In this document: positions 30,845 to 41,880 of the stretch, piece after piece
Position numbering within the stretch: the first letter of the stretch is position 1
Layout: each line of letters starts with the position of its first letter
Source of the DNA: Mytilus trossulus
Lineage: Eukaryota > Mollusca > Bivalvia > Mytilida > Mytilidae
Assembly: GCF_036588685.1 (NCBI RefSeq)
Contig: NC_086380.1
Span: 66,972,180-67,036,179 of the forward strand
Direction: 5' to 3'
DNA: 64,000 nucleotides
Notes under the pieces: model-generated
What the model saw: the letters and a program-made list of their open reading frames with translations, nothing else
Told to the model about the DNA's origin: nothing
Database searches by the model: none
Translations under genes and position numbers: made by a program

Positions 30845-31370
30845 ATTGACATGATATTACCCAAGTCACACTAGGCTACTATAGCACTACGATGTCTGAA
30901 AGAAATGCAAATGTTGACGATCGTAGTGCAATCATGTAGATCGCATTAAGGTCGTGGTATGGTCGTTCTTAAGTCTTTATGATAGTGATGAGCGTTACAA
31001 GCTTTGAACATGTTCAAAACATTCGTGATATGGTCGTGGTGAAATCAAATCGTAGTGAAATCAGGTTGAAGTAGAGGCGTAGTTAAGAGTGCAGTACGGT
31101 AGTGGTAGATCGCAAATGTCACTGTGCCATCGTAGTGAGAGCGTAGTGAAAGTGCGATTCTTGTTAAAGAGACTGTGTACGATGTCACAGCCACATTAAT
31201 ACGACCACACCACGACGACCACGTTCTGACCACGAACCAACCACGCTTCTACTACGACTATACTACTTTTATACCTTTCTGTTCAAGACCATAGTATGAT
31301 TTTAGCACGTTCATGCCGTCCTCATCACACTCTTCTAACGACTTGACTACGTTTAAGCTACCATTTCGAG
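30845..31370. repeat. imperfect CGTAGTG/CGTGGT repeats, arranged as an inverted pair
   Basis: From 30885 to about 31160 the plus strand repeats motifs such as ATCGTAGTG, GTCGTGGTATGGTCG and GAGCGTAGTGAAAG. From about 31195 to 31330 the complementary forms appear (ACGACCACACCACGACGACC, CTACTACGACTATACTAC). Related patches are at 31830-32070 and 34180-34830. Confidence 0.65.
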
Positions 31371-31829
31371 TTCAATGCATTCCCATTGTTATTGTCACAT
31401 GCAATTTATAGAATCTCCAGGTTTTGTTTGAAACATCAATTTCAATTGAACCATGAATAAACAAGACCATTTACATGCAAGAATGCTTCTACAATCAATG
31501 ACACAGATACGAAATTATAACGAGCTGGCCAAGATAATGCTATCGCGAGAGCGAAGAGGACAAAGAAGGAGGAGTTTTAGACGGAGTAGGTCCTGTTGGG
31601 CTAGTCCTTGGTTATCAACCGAATAGGGATTAAGTCATCCCTTCATTAGATCGCTAAAACATCGTCATTTAATCTATATGGACCAGCAATAGGTTGTGGT
31701 TAAGTTTTGATTGATCGGTCAAAAATCTCACATGGACCAGGATTCGTTCTGCTTCTACCTCTTTCCCATTCACCACACCCACGTTTTTTGGAAGATTTTG
31801 GTGGCCTGAATTCGTGTTTCATAGAAACC

Positions 31830-32070
31830 TTGTATCATGTCGCAGTCACACTATGCTATGATCGCACTACAATCTCTAAAAAAAACCCTGCAAATTTTGA
31901 CGTAGCGAGAGCGTATTGAAAGCGTGATTCTAGTCGGAGATATTATGCAAGGATCTCACATCCATGTTACTACGACCATCACGTACTCTCTGCGTTCCAA
32001 CAACGCTTCTTCTACGACTGTACCACATCTATACGACATTGTTCAGAACAAAAGTACGATTCTAGCACGC
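31830..32070. repeat. imperfect CGTAGTG-type repeats
   Basis: Short forward units (GTAGCGAGAGCGTATTG near 31900) and then inverted units (CTACGACTGTACCACATCTA near 32010). Same family as 30845-31370. Confidence 0.5.
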
Positions 32071-32084
32071 TTATGTCGTCATCA

Positions 32085-32520
32085 TCATAGATATAGGAAG
32101 ATGTGGTGTGAGTGCCAATGAGACAACTCTCCATCCAAATAACAATTTAAAAATTAAACCATTATAGGTTAAAGTACGGCCTTCAACACGGAGCCTTGGC
32201 TCACACCGAACAACAAGCTATAAAGGGCCCCAAAATTACTAGTGTAAAACCATTCAAACGGGAAAACCAACGGTCTAATCTATATAAACAAAACGAGAAA
32301 CGAGAAACACGTATATATTACATAAACAAACGACAACTACTGTACATCAGATTCCTGACTTAGGACAGGTGCAAACATTTGCAGCGGGATTAAACGTTTT
32401 AATGGGCCCAAACCTTCTCCCTTTTTCTGAAACAATAGCATAACATCACAACATATAAAAACATACGATAAAATATCAATTAGCAGACTTAACTCAATCA
32501 AAAAAATCATGCCCGTCTTA
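32085..32520 (+). repeat. dispersed mussel repeat, longest copy in the window
   Basis: Begins near GGAAGATGTGGTGTGAGTGC and continues through CCTTCAACACGGAGCCTTGG, GCTATAAAGGGCCCC and ACCATTCAAACGGGAAAACC to a tail with GACTTAGGACAGGTGC. Other copies at 25370-25880 (inverted), 46135-46345, 47580-47750 and 61199-61400. No ORF. Confidence 0.75.
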
Positions 32521-32692
32521 CGTCATACTACTACCAATTCGAGTATACCATTGTCACAAAAAATAAATATATGTATGCTCTTAAGGTTTTGTTTGTCTTT
32601 TGTGCAATTTGGACCTCATGTCCCTAATTGCCAACAGCTGAACCATGCTTGACACATCTGTATCATTCCCGCTATTGCTCAATAAATATAAG

Positions 32693-33015
32693 AGAGCCGT
32701 GGTGTAGTGGTTAGTGCATCGGACTACTAACACAAAGGTTCCTGGTTCGATTCCCGTTTGGGATGAAAATTTCTGGAACTCAATTTTCGGCTCTCCCTTG
32801 ACACCATTTGCGAGTATGGTCTTGAGGAAACGATGATAGTCCGTCGGACGGGGACGATAAATGGCTGACCCGTGTTAAGAGAGAGCCATATCTCTTGCAC
32901 GTTAAAGACACCCTTGTAGATTTCGAAAAAGAGTAGGCTAATGCCGCTACAAGGCAGTACTCGCACCCGCAAAGTGGAAAGGGATTAATATAAGTTGTAA
33001 AAACTTGTTTCCCAA
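32693..33015 (+). repeat. tRNA-derived SINE
   Basis: The head resembles a tRNA gene, with an A-box-like GGTGTAGTGGTTAGTGC and a B box GGTTCGATTCC (32744-32754). It is followed by a conserved-looking body including GGACGATAAATGGCTGACCC, CTTGCACGTTAAAGACACCC and GGCAGTACTCGCACCCGCAA, and ends near TTGTAAAAACTTGTTTCCC. A pol III SINE is the best fit. The named family is not given. Confidence 0.75.
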
Positions 33016-33256
33016 TCCACTATAAACAAATATGTTTAAACTAAATATTGTCATTTGATTTTGATGGATCAGCAATACGTTGTGATTCAGGTTGGATTTG
33101 TTGATCCAACACCTCTACTGGATCAGGATTCGTATCAGAGACCCCTCTGACTCTACCTCTTCCCCTACCAACACTCTCTACGTATCAAACACAATCAGAA
33201 GGAATGGAACAGTATTTATATGGAACACAATGTTGACGTTATTGCTGAGAGCGTAG

Positions 33257-34172
33257 ATGGCTCAATATCTTTAATTGTTTTTCCATAGGCGATAATGGTA
33301 ACGTTTTTCCTGTAGCTCAGTCCATATCGTAAACTTGGATATGTATGATAGCTCGTTTCGAAGCTGTGACATTTTCACATATGTGGTTAAATTTTCGGGG
33401 TACGAAGTGAGATTACTTTTTCCGTAAATTAGCAAACCCCGAACATCCGTTTGTGATCTGGCTCCTTGTGGTAAAATATCCCCTTTTTAACACAATAAGT
33501 TCTTTGAAAATTTAATACTTTGAACACATTCAATAGCTCCATAGTTTTTACACATTTATTCTATGTTCCTCTACTTACCTAATCACCACAAATAATTAAG
33601 TTCAGTCATTTGTTAAAAATAGAAACATGTCCAATATCACTACACAGAGATTTTTTCTTTACACGTGACTTTTGAGTTCCTCATTTCAAGGCGCATTAGG
33701 GATGTTGTCCCAATATGGCTCAATATCTTTAATTGTTTTTCCATAGGCGATAATGGTAACGTTTTTTCCTGTAGCTCAGTCCATATCGTAAACTTGGATA
33801 TGTATGATAGCTCGTTTCGAAGCTGTGACATTTTCACATATGTGGTTAAATTTTCGGGGTACGAAGTGAGATTACTTTTTCCGTAAATTTGCAAACCCCG
33901 AACATCCGTTTGTGATCTGGCTCCTTGTGGTAAAATATCCCCTTTTTAACACAATAAGTTCTTTGAAAATTTAATACTTTGAACACATTCAATAGCTCCA
34001 TAGTTTTTACACATTTATTCTATGTTCCTCTACTTTCCGAATCACCACAAATAATTAAGTTCAGTCATTTGTTAAAAATAGAAACATGTCCAATATCACT
34101 ACACAGAGATTTTTTCTTTACACGTGACTTTTGAGTTCCTCATTTCAAGGCGCATTGTGGATGTTGTCCCAG
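33257..34172. repeat. tandem duplication, unit about 458 bp
   Basis: 33257-33712 and 33715-34172 are nearly identical, both running from ATGGCTCAATATCTTTAATT to GGATGTTGTCCCA. I see only a handful of differences (one extra T in a T-run, AAATTAGC versus AAATTTGC, TTACCTAATC versus TTTCCGAATC, ATTAGGGA versus ATTGTGGA). Confidence 0.9.
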
Positions 34173-34179
34173 ATAGATT

Positions 34180-34830
34180 GCGGTATAAACGTTGTAGGTT
34201 CGTAGAATCATCGTTGTCAGAGCGTGTTATAATCTCAGAGTAAGGGTTGTAAGATAGTGTTGCAAACGGGTAAATCGTGGTGAGGTTGTAGTGAGAACGT
34301 GATAGGCACAGTAAGATCGTGATAATCGTTGTGATGTCACAGAATAAGCGTGGTTGGAACGTGATATAATCGTAGCGGGATCGTTGAGAAATCGTAATTA
34401 GGGCGTAGTAACATCGTGATAATAACTTAAACCTACATATCGCGACCTCACTACAATCTGATTTATTGTCGATCGCGGTGAGCGTAGTGCGATGTTGGTG
34501 TCGTGTGTTTGTGGCATTTAAATTTTTTTAGGAGGAATGGAACAATATTTATATGGAACACGATGTTGACGTTATTACCGAGAGAGTATTAAGATCGCGG
34601 TATTCATGACGTATGATCATGGTAAAAGCGTGCTATTATCGCAGAAGAAGCGTGGTATAATCGTGCTGCAATCGGATAAATCGTGGTATGGTGGTAGTGA
34701 GAACGTGATGAGCGTACTAATTACGGTAATAATCGTAGTGAGGTCACAGAATAAGCGTTATGCGAACGTGGTATACTCGTAGTGAGATCGTTAAAGAAGC
34801 GTAATGAGGAAGTAGAAGCATTATGAAAAC
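34180..34830 (+). repeat. imperfect CGTGGT/CGTAGTG repeats
   Basis: Loose repetition of units such as ATCGTGGTGAGGTTGTAGTG, AGAACGTGATAGGC, AATAAGCGTGGTTGGAACG and AATAAGCGTTATGCGAACG with no fixed period. Two halves (about 34190-34400 and 34580-34800) mirror each other in order. Confidence 0.6.
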
Positions 34831-36066
34831 ATAATATATATTGGTATCTTTTAGAGCTAGTTTATTCACGAGTAAATAACGTGCCATTGATTGTATCTAA
34901 ATTTACGGGCTTTAAGATTAACACTACCATAACAATTAAGATAAGAATTGCCTAATATCCAAAAACAATTCTTCTCATAAATGGCATGACGTAGTAAATG
35001 TTTAAAGTAATTTGTGATACTAAAAATTGTTGAATTACTAAATTACATTACAATGTAGACATAGATTACGTTATTTATAAATTATAAATACTTTAAGATG
35101 AGGCAAAAGAAGATTATCGTATAAATAAAGAAAAAAAACCCCTGATGTTTGAATTAGATTTATTAAAAGTAAGTGCCCTTGGGTCATTTTCAGCAGTGTA
35201 ATATTTTGTCCACAAGTTACAGTAAAACATCTTTTAGTTTTTGTTGCAGCTACAGTGTTGAACTGTTGTAATCATTGTAGAAGTTGAAATATATTTTTAA
35301 TATCTTATTAGTCTCACCAGTCATGTAATCGTCTGTTATGTCTTATGTTCTGCATGAAGGTGCTTTCTTTGTTTGTTGTTGGCGATCTTTTGTCATTCAA
35401 ACCTAACGGTTTACTTGTCATATGATTATGCCTAGGTTTCACCTATTCGGCTGTACAACCCTTGCTACAATTGGGTTACTGAGTAGAATGCACAAACAGA
35501 CAATCATATTTGATCAGAAAGAAGACTTTAATTTGGTGCATCGTGTATAGGTAGTGCCACACGTTAAAGGTCTCTAGATGCATCAACTTTGTGATTGATT
35601 GAAAGATATGCTTTGTTTCAAGGACAAATGTGTTTTTATCCAACAATGTCATAAGGGAAGTCACAATGTCCCCCTTACAGCACATTCGATCTAGCAACCG
35701 TCCAATTGTATTGATTATTAAATTTAACTGTACTCTGGACATTTATCAATCAATAATTTTCTGATTTGATTTTGGTCAATGAGACAGTATTCCAACGACT
35801 TACATCTTGACATATTTCGTAGACAACTGTTTCTTGTTGAACGCCTATAGTTGACCTCTATATGTCTTTTGTACCAAAATGTTTAAGTCTCATTGACATG
35901 TAACCCATACCTAAATTGCTCACATTTATTTCATTTTGCATTGCACTTTTTGTGTATGCATATAACGGACAGTTAAAGCCTAGTATTCGTTGAAACATGA
36001 TAAAGAATTAACTTCTGAACTGCGGCGACGACTGTTTACACAATGTAGCACTCCAGTTAATGTTGT
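34831..36066. other. intergenic, nothing recognised
   Basis: AT-rich. An 88-codon minus-strand frame (35476-35742) shows no domain. No RNA gene or clear repeat boundary found. Confidence 0.4.
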
Positions 36067-36600
36067 TATTGGTTAGAACAAATAAAAATATGGACCAAAT
36101 CAAGTACATCTTTTAGGGTGCTCTCGACTTTAGTGACCTAGCACGAGGTATTTTGGAATTTACAGGTTGTTTTGAACTTTTTGCAAAAAATTAACATTGG
36201 CACATCATAGAAAAGCAAGTGAGTAATCTATGTGTCTAATTTCAGTCCAAAAATCTCTGTATTAAAGGCTGAGGATTTTCTATAAAAATCTGGATTTATT
36301 TGCCACAAAATACTCTTTCTATTAGATGCAATGCAACAGTAAATAATAATGCTTTGAATCAAGTTTCCCCCTAGTATATATTCAAAAAGGTCTGTATCTG
36401 TTATGCATTATATCTGTAGTTATGATACAATTGATGTTTGAAAAAAATCGTACAAAAATGGCTACAGAAGGGTACATTAACCTTAAAATACAATACAGTT
36501 ATCTGCTTAAGGTTTATGTACCCTTCTGTAGCCATTTTTGTACGAATTTGGACTTTGTGGCAAATAAATCAAAATTTTTATAGACAATTCACAGCCTTTA
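36067..36600. repeat. foldback repeat, left copy of a direct pair
   Basis: 36067-36488 matches 41136-41553 in direct orientation at roughly 80-85% by eye. Its right end forms a palindrome: CGTACAAAAATGGCTACAGA to AACCTTA (36449-36487) is inverted at 36507-36544 (TAAGGTTTATGTACCCTTCT onward). The inversion extends further, since 36545-36600 is the complement of 36255-36310. The ends carry CCTTAA/TTAAGG. Confidence 0.7.
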
Positions 36601-36656
36601 TCCTTGTACTCTCATATTTGGCAGTTTGATGACTGATAGATATGTACATGTTATCT

Positions 36657-36790
36657 GGGTGTGGATATATAGATATAGAAAAATATCAGCCCACGAGCCA
36701 GAATATGAAGCTAAATGTCGAGTGAGCGTAGCGAACGAGCCATTTAGCTTTATATTCTGTCGAGTGGGCTGATATTTTTCAATATCTATA
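36657..36790. repeat. 130-bp near-perfect palindrome
   Basis: ATAGATATAGAAAAATATCA with GCCCACGAGCCAGAATATGA on the left is mirrored by TATATTCTGTCGAGTGGGCT and GATATTTTTCAATATCTATA on the right. The loop holds GAGCGTAGCGAACGAG. It is typical of a foldback MITE. Confidence 0.75.
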
Positions 36791-36799
36791 CAATCCACA

Positions 36800-38631
36800 T
36801 TTAGATAACATTTTTATAATCTTTCAAAGCAATGTTTTTATTAAAATTTAATTTTTTAATAATTTTGCGGGAATTGTTATTACTAGAGTGTCTCTGTTGT
36901 TACTAGGCAACACACGTCATTGACATATTAAACCGCGGAACACCTTGCGGCCAAAATCCGCAGGGTAAAATATTCCCATTTACTACATGAAGAAAAATGT
37001 TTTTTGTTCGTGATAATTCATATATTGGTGTATAATATTTGAAGATGATACCAAAAAAAAAGAAACAAGGCGTAATGAAAGATTAAAAAACAAAAGTATT
37101 TCATATTACCACAAGAAGAAAAATCTACACGCTGACTGCCGAACAACCTTTAAGCATACGCATCACAAAGAAAAATCCAGAAATATCGCATCAAAATGTT
37201 GTTTGTATTAAGTCTGAGAGTACTTAAATATTTAATAGTCGTAATTTGTTAAGGAGAAGTTAATTTGAGACGACGGATATTTGTAAATTGACCTTTTTTT
37301 GTATGTAATACCCCGACATGTCGCACCTTGCAACCGCCATTGTTAGTAGACATGAGAAGACGTGGAGGAAGGTAGGTGTTGTTTTCATACCGACTTCCTC
37401 ACCAAATTGCATTGGGACGGTAACTGGTTCAAGTTATTGAGTAGTAATTTTTCCTATAACTGCTTTGCCTAATGTCATCATTGAGAAAAACATATTTTCC
37501 GGGGGTATTTTCTTCACTGAGGAACAAAAACAACCAAGATCACCTGAAATTTTGGATTTTTTTTTCCTTATTGCTTCGTTGCATACTGTTGGTCTATGTA
37601 CATTGATATACATGTATATATTTTTTTTGTATCATTCATTTGGTAACTTTGAGTTAAATGATAAGATACATCATGTTTATGATTCTTGAAGAAATGTATG
37701 CTTTCAGTGTATTCAACTAGGTAGCTCAGGGGTCAGAGCATCTCTTTATGAGAAGGTCTTAGGTTCAAATCCTAACTTAGTTACACTGAAACAGTAAATA
37801 CTATGAATGGAATCTTAACATGTTTAACATGTATTTATCATTTAATATTTTGCCTGCTTGAGTCTATCTCATGTGAATGATCAATGTACATATAGCCAAG
37901 GAGCTTCCTTGATATAGCCAAATATAATTATGATTTACACCAGTTTTCACATTGTACCTTGCAACTGATATTTTATAGGCAGTGGCTATTTGATCGTCAC
38001 CACAAAATAGCAAATTTGCTATTTAGCTGGCACTGAATAAAACTGTTCATTTATCTATTGTTCAAAAGCTTTTTTTTTGGTTGGTGCTTTTGTGTAAAGC
38101 TTGTTACACAGTATGTATTTTGGTCATTGTTAAAGGCCATATACATGACAGATATATATATATATGTAAATTTGCTTTCATCGTGAGTTGAAAATCTTTT
38201 TTATTGGTGCTTTTATATTGCATCTTCTTATTTTTTTGTTATTTGCAGACTGGATTCAGTTTACATTTAATAAATTAAAAGCTAGTTATAAAGGGTTGAT
38301 ATATATGCAAGATGATTTTATTTTGTTAATTTGCTCTCTTTGTAAATACATTAAATCATTAATTGCTTAAAGCAAAATTATTTTTACACATTTTCAGTAT
38401 GAAGACTATTTTTAATTTTTTTCACACTTTTAGTATGATACTGATACAGTGGACTCCACTGGAGTTATTATTTGTAGAGCATCTGGAGAAATTTATATTA
38501 TTTTAGCAATTAATTTGATACATAAAATACATTTGTTGGTCAGATTTTTATTGCGTTTAAGCATATTGAGTAATGAAAATATTGGATAATCCCGCCCCCA
38601 ACTAATAAATGAATTGAATCATTGTTATATT
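36800..38631. other. intergenic, with one tRNA-like sequence
   Basis: AT-rich. Apart from the tRNA-like sequence at 37715-37782 and a (TA)n stretch near 38154-38165, nothing is recognised. It may contain the 3' untranslated region of the recombinase gene. Confidence 0.4.
37715..37782 (+). tRNA. tRNA-like sequence, probably a pseudogene
   Basis: Acceptor stem AACTAGG/CTTAGTT, D arm GCTC/GAGC with A box TAGCTCAGGGG, and T arm TTAGG-TTCAAAT-CCTAA with B box GGTTCAAATCC all form. The part between D and T arms is only 19 nt, about four short, so the anticodon stem does not pair properly and no anticodon can be assigned. At 68 nt it is shorter than a normal tRNA, so this is a decayed tRNA gene or a SINE head. 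Confidence 0.5.
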
Positions 38632-40443
38632 TTAGAAATCACTTTCACTGTCACTGTCAATTATGCAGAGACGCTTTCTTTTGTTCTGTTTGTTGACATC
38701 TGAGGGTTGTTGATCTGATGACGATGATGGCCCATTGTTAAATGTAAAATTGAAATTTCCACCATGGAATGTTGCATTGGTGAAAAGACCACTCATTGCC
38801 GGATGTAATTGCGAAAAATTAAAATTTCCTTTGTAAATTGACTGTTTACTGTTGTTGCTCACAGTTGATTGAGTCTGTGTCGAAGTTATTGCCTCTAATA
38901 CTGGCGAGGTATTTTCTTTATTATCTGTTTCTCTTGTTGAAGATAACATTAGAGATGTTTTTTGTTGTTGTTCCAAGCTTGTTTTGGAATATGACAGCAA
39001 ACTGTTAACATTTTTGTGTCCTGTTCTTTGCACAATTTCTGTGTCTTGCACCCCATTGTCTTTTTGTTTTTGGATTGAACCCTTCCTTGCGCTGTGGCCA
39101 GTTAGTCTTTTATCATTATTGGGGAGTGCTTCCGTGGCCATATCTTTTATTATTTTAGAAATTGATTTAGTTCCTAGTCTGAGATTTTTGTACCAAAGAA
39201 TTTTTGATTCGTAGTTATTATCCTGAAACGTTGAAGCCTGAATATAAAAAGGGGAATCCTCTTTTTTCATGGTTTCTGGTCTTTTTTGTCGAAATAGTTT
39301 ATATTGAAACACAGGACATCTGGTTCGGTCAATTTTGTTTTCTACTGCAATTGGTCCTGATTTTCTTAGATTTGTTATATTTTCACCCTGTCTTGTTTTT
39401 GTCTGCCTTTCCCGACAATACTGGAGGTATTCGTCTCCATTTGTGTCAACTTTTAATGAAATATCACCCCAACATAAATTATAATGTTCAGTTACTCCTC
39501 TTAAACCAAAATGGTAATTGTTATTTATATATACTGCATTTGTAAGTGAGCGAGGGCTATTGGACCCCATAACGTTTTTCATGTAAAATTTGTTGAGATC
39601 GTCATCTGTCAAAGGGTCTGCAGCATTGGGTTTATTACCAAGACCAAGTGATTTTAAGTTTTTAAATTTTGCGCTCAGAGTCTGACGACTTTTGTGGAAC
39701 TCATCATCTGTGATACTATTACATCCATACTCATTATCCTTTAAATGTCGGCTAATGCTCTGCTGTATTGACTTAAGAGATGATGGTTCATATTCAAAAG
39801 TACCATTTGTTTGTTTTTCCTTTGTGGCGCTAAGAAAGAAAAAACTAAGGTATCTGTCCAACTGTTGTGGTGGTATTTGTTCAATGTTTCTTTTTTCATC
39901 ATGTTTTGACTTTAAGAATAATTGGAAAATTTTCAAATCAGACTTTGTTTTCTTTGAAGTATTTTTATTAAGTTGCTCTTGAAGGAAGGAGTTTATATCA
40001 GCATCTGTTACATCTCTGAAACGGTCACTCTCTGATGCTTTTGCTAAGAATGTTGTGCCAATTTGATCACTGTCGGTTTTAGTGTTCTTGTCTTCTTTTG
40101 CATTTTCCTTTTGTTTTTCATTTGTGGCATTTTGATTTAGAATTAAACGGTCACTCTCTGAAGCTTTTGCTGAAGATGTTATGCCAAACGATGCAGTTTG
40201 ATCACTGTCAGTTTTAGTGTTCTTGTCTACTTTTGCATTTTCCTGTTGTTTTTCATTTGTGGCACTTTGTTTTTGAAATTTGTCAACATTTACAGGGAGG
40301 TATTTATATCTAGTGCTTGTACTTGGTTTTGAAAAGTCCCAGTAACTGCATGAAGGGCTGTCCATTTCACTTAATAATGTATTCGTGTCTGAATTGTCTC
40401 CCGATTCCCATGATTCACTATCACTCTCTGTATCAGTGGCCAT
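38632..40443 (-). CDS. tyrosine recombinase-like protein (Crypton/DUF3504 type)
   Basis: The start at 40443 was chosen because its ATG has a good context (AAAATGG) and opens an acidic N-terminus MATDTESDSESWESGDNSDT. An upstream in-frame ATG at 40590 only adds a low-complexity leader. The 603-residue product has an acidic region, two copies of a 36-40 residue repeat (about 60-99 and 106-141), a SAM-like N-terminal domain from about 145, and a tyrosine-recombinase catalytic domain: FGLRGVTEHYNLCWGD (Arg315), TGHSARKGS (His450, Arg453), RTGHKN (His476) and SLLSYSK (Tyr485). All five diagnostic residues are present. The tail has KRKRLC and an acidic end. DUF3504/Crypton-derived proteins include ZMYM- and KIAA1958-like genes. 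It could be a Crypton transposon or a domesticated copy. The frame is intact and in one exon. Confidence 0.8.
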   Translation of the reverse strand: MATDTESDSESWESGDNSDTNTLLSEMDSPSCSYWDFSKPSTSTRYKYLPVNVDKFQKQSATNEKQQENAKVDKNTKTDSDQTASFGITSSAKASESDRLILNQNATNEKQKENAKEDKNTKTDSDQIGTTFLAKASESDRFRDVTDADINSFLQEQLNKNTSKKTKSDLKIFQLFLKSKHDEKRNIEQIPPQQLDRYLSFFFLSATKEKQTNGTFEYEPSSLKSIQQSISRHLKDNEYGCNSITDDEFHKSRQTLSAKFKNLKSLGLGNKPNAADPLTDDDLNKFYMKNVMGSNSPRSLTNAVYINNNYHFGLRGVTEHYNLCWGDISLKVDTNGDEYLQYCRERQTKTRQGENITNLRKSGPIAVENKIDRTRCPVFQYKLFRQKRPETMKKEDSPFYIQASTFQDNNYESKILWYKNLRLGTKSISKIIKDMATEALPNNDKRLTGHSARKGSIQKQKDNGVQDTEIVQRTGHKNVNSLLSYSKTSLEQQQKTSLMLSSTRETDNKENTSPVLEAITSTQTQSTVSNNSKQSIYKGNFNFSQLHPAMSGLFTNATFHGGNFNFTFNNGPSSSSDQQPSDVNKQNKRKRLCIIDSDSESDF

Positions 40444-41135
40444 TTTGTGTGTTTGTTTTGTTTTGTTTTGTTTCAGCAGACGGAATAAGTGCTTTAGACT
40501 TGTCAGGAAAAGGGGGTTTGAGCTCTGATAGAACTTTGCATAATTTAATGTAAAATGTTTTATCTTTGCTGTAATTAAACACAAGTGCATTTAAACAATT
40601 AAAATTAAATTTGTTATTGGTTTTACTGTGAATAATGGGTTTATACTGTAAATTAAGTTTTAATTGTTAAATTTTCCACCCCCGCATTGTTGACATTTGT
40701 TTCGGTAGACTGATCTCAATGTAGGTCATACCAGGAGTTCATGTAAGTACACAGAGTTCAATTTAAAAAAAAAGTAGTCCCGGCCGACGTTATTTAGAAT
40801 CCGGTGGGACATGTTTTTACTATTGCTTATTCAATAATAAAAGGTAAATTTGGCAACATAAAAATTGCACAATGCAAAAACTGTTATGCAAGGATAATTT
40901 ATTAGTGCAAATCACCTTTGTAAGTTACATGCATTCATTACAATGATGGAATAAATGTTGGGAGAATTTGTTGATATTTCCACCTCAAGTTGATAATGTC
41001 TCCTCAGAGCACGCGCTATCGTGATACGAGTTTTACGGATACGTTGAGGAAACAGATATAGCCGTAGGGAAGGATGATAAAGGACTATTGCATGCAGTGC
41101 TTGCATTGATTTCCTTAAAACAAGTCTATAAATGT
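40444..41135. other. region upstream of the recombinase gene
   Basis: Contains the presumed promoter and leader of the minus-strand recombinase gene (a TTTTG-repeat tract at 40457-40473 lies just before the ATG). No TATA box is clear. Nothing else recognised. Confidence 0.4.
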
Positions 41136-41553
41136 AGTTATTGGTTAAAACAAATGTAAATATTGCCAAAATCAAGTACACCTTTTAGGGTGCGCTCGAC
41201 TTTAGTGACTCAGCACGAGGTGTTTTGGAATTAACAGGTTGCTTAGAACTTTTTGTAAAAAAGCAACACTAGCACATCATAGAATATCAAGTGAGTAACT
41301 TATGTTTCAAATTTTAAAATAAAAATCTCTGTATTAAAGGCTGTGGATTTTCTACAAAAATCTTGATTTATTTGCCACAATGTCCTCTTTTTCAATCAAA
41401 AACAGTAAAAAATAATGCTTTGCATCAAGTTTCCCTTTGGAATATGTACTAAATGGTTTACCTCTATTATTCATTATATCTGTAGTTTTGATACAATTGA
41501 AGTTTGAAAAGTTCGTACAAAAATGGCTACAGAAGGGTACATAAACCTTAACG
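41136..41553. repeat. right copy of the direct repeat flanking the recombinase gene
   Basis: Matches 36067-36488 in the same orientation, from GTTATTGGTTAAAACAAAT through AGGGTGCGCTCGACTTTAGT and CTCTGTATTAAAGGCTG to GGCTACAGAAGGGTACATAA with CCTTAA at the end. Unlike the left copy it has no inverted partner. Confidence 0.7.
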
Positions 41554-41679
41554 TTAATAATAGATTGAAGCAAGACTCAACTGATTCTTCATTACGGATA
41601 ACAAAGTCAAGAACCTTTTTATTGTTGTCCTATGTCATCTTCTAATGTATTGACATTTGTATTTATATTTAGACTTATA

Positions 41680-41880
41680 AAAAAGAAGATGTAATATGAT
41701 TGCCAATGAGACAACTTTTCACAAGAGACTAAATGATACAGAAAATAACAACCATAGGTCACCGTACGGCCTTCAACAATTACCATATCGTATAGTCAGC
41801 TATAAAAGGTCCCGAAATGACAAAATGTATGTAAACAATTCAATCGTGAAAACTAACGGCCTAATTTAACGAAAAACAAA
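41680..41880 (+). repeat. dispersed mussel repeat, second family
   Basis: Landmarks ATTGCCAATGAGACAACTTT, CCGTACGGCCTTCAACAATT and GTCAGCTATAAAAGGTCCC. The same order recurs at 60190-60450 and 60505-60700. Confidence 0.7.

Noticed and set aside
33640..33894. ORFs on both strands inside the 458-bp duplication
   Set aside because: Non-coding repeat; no domain, and the same frame is not kept open in the first copy.
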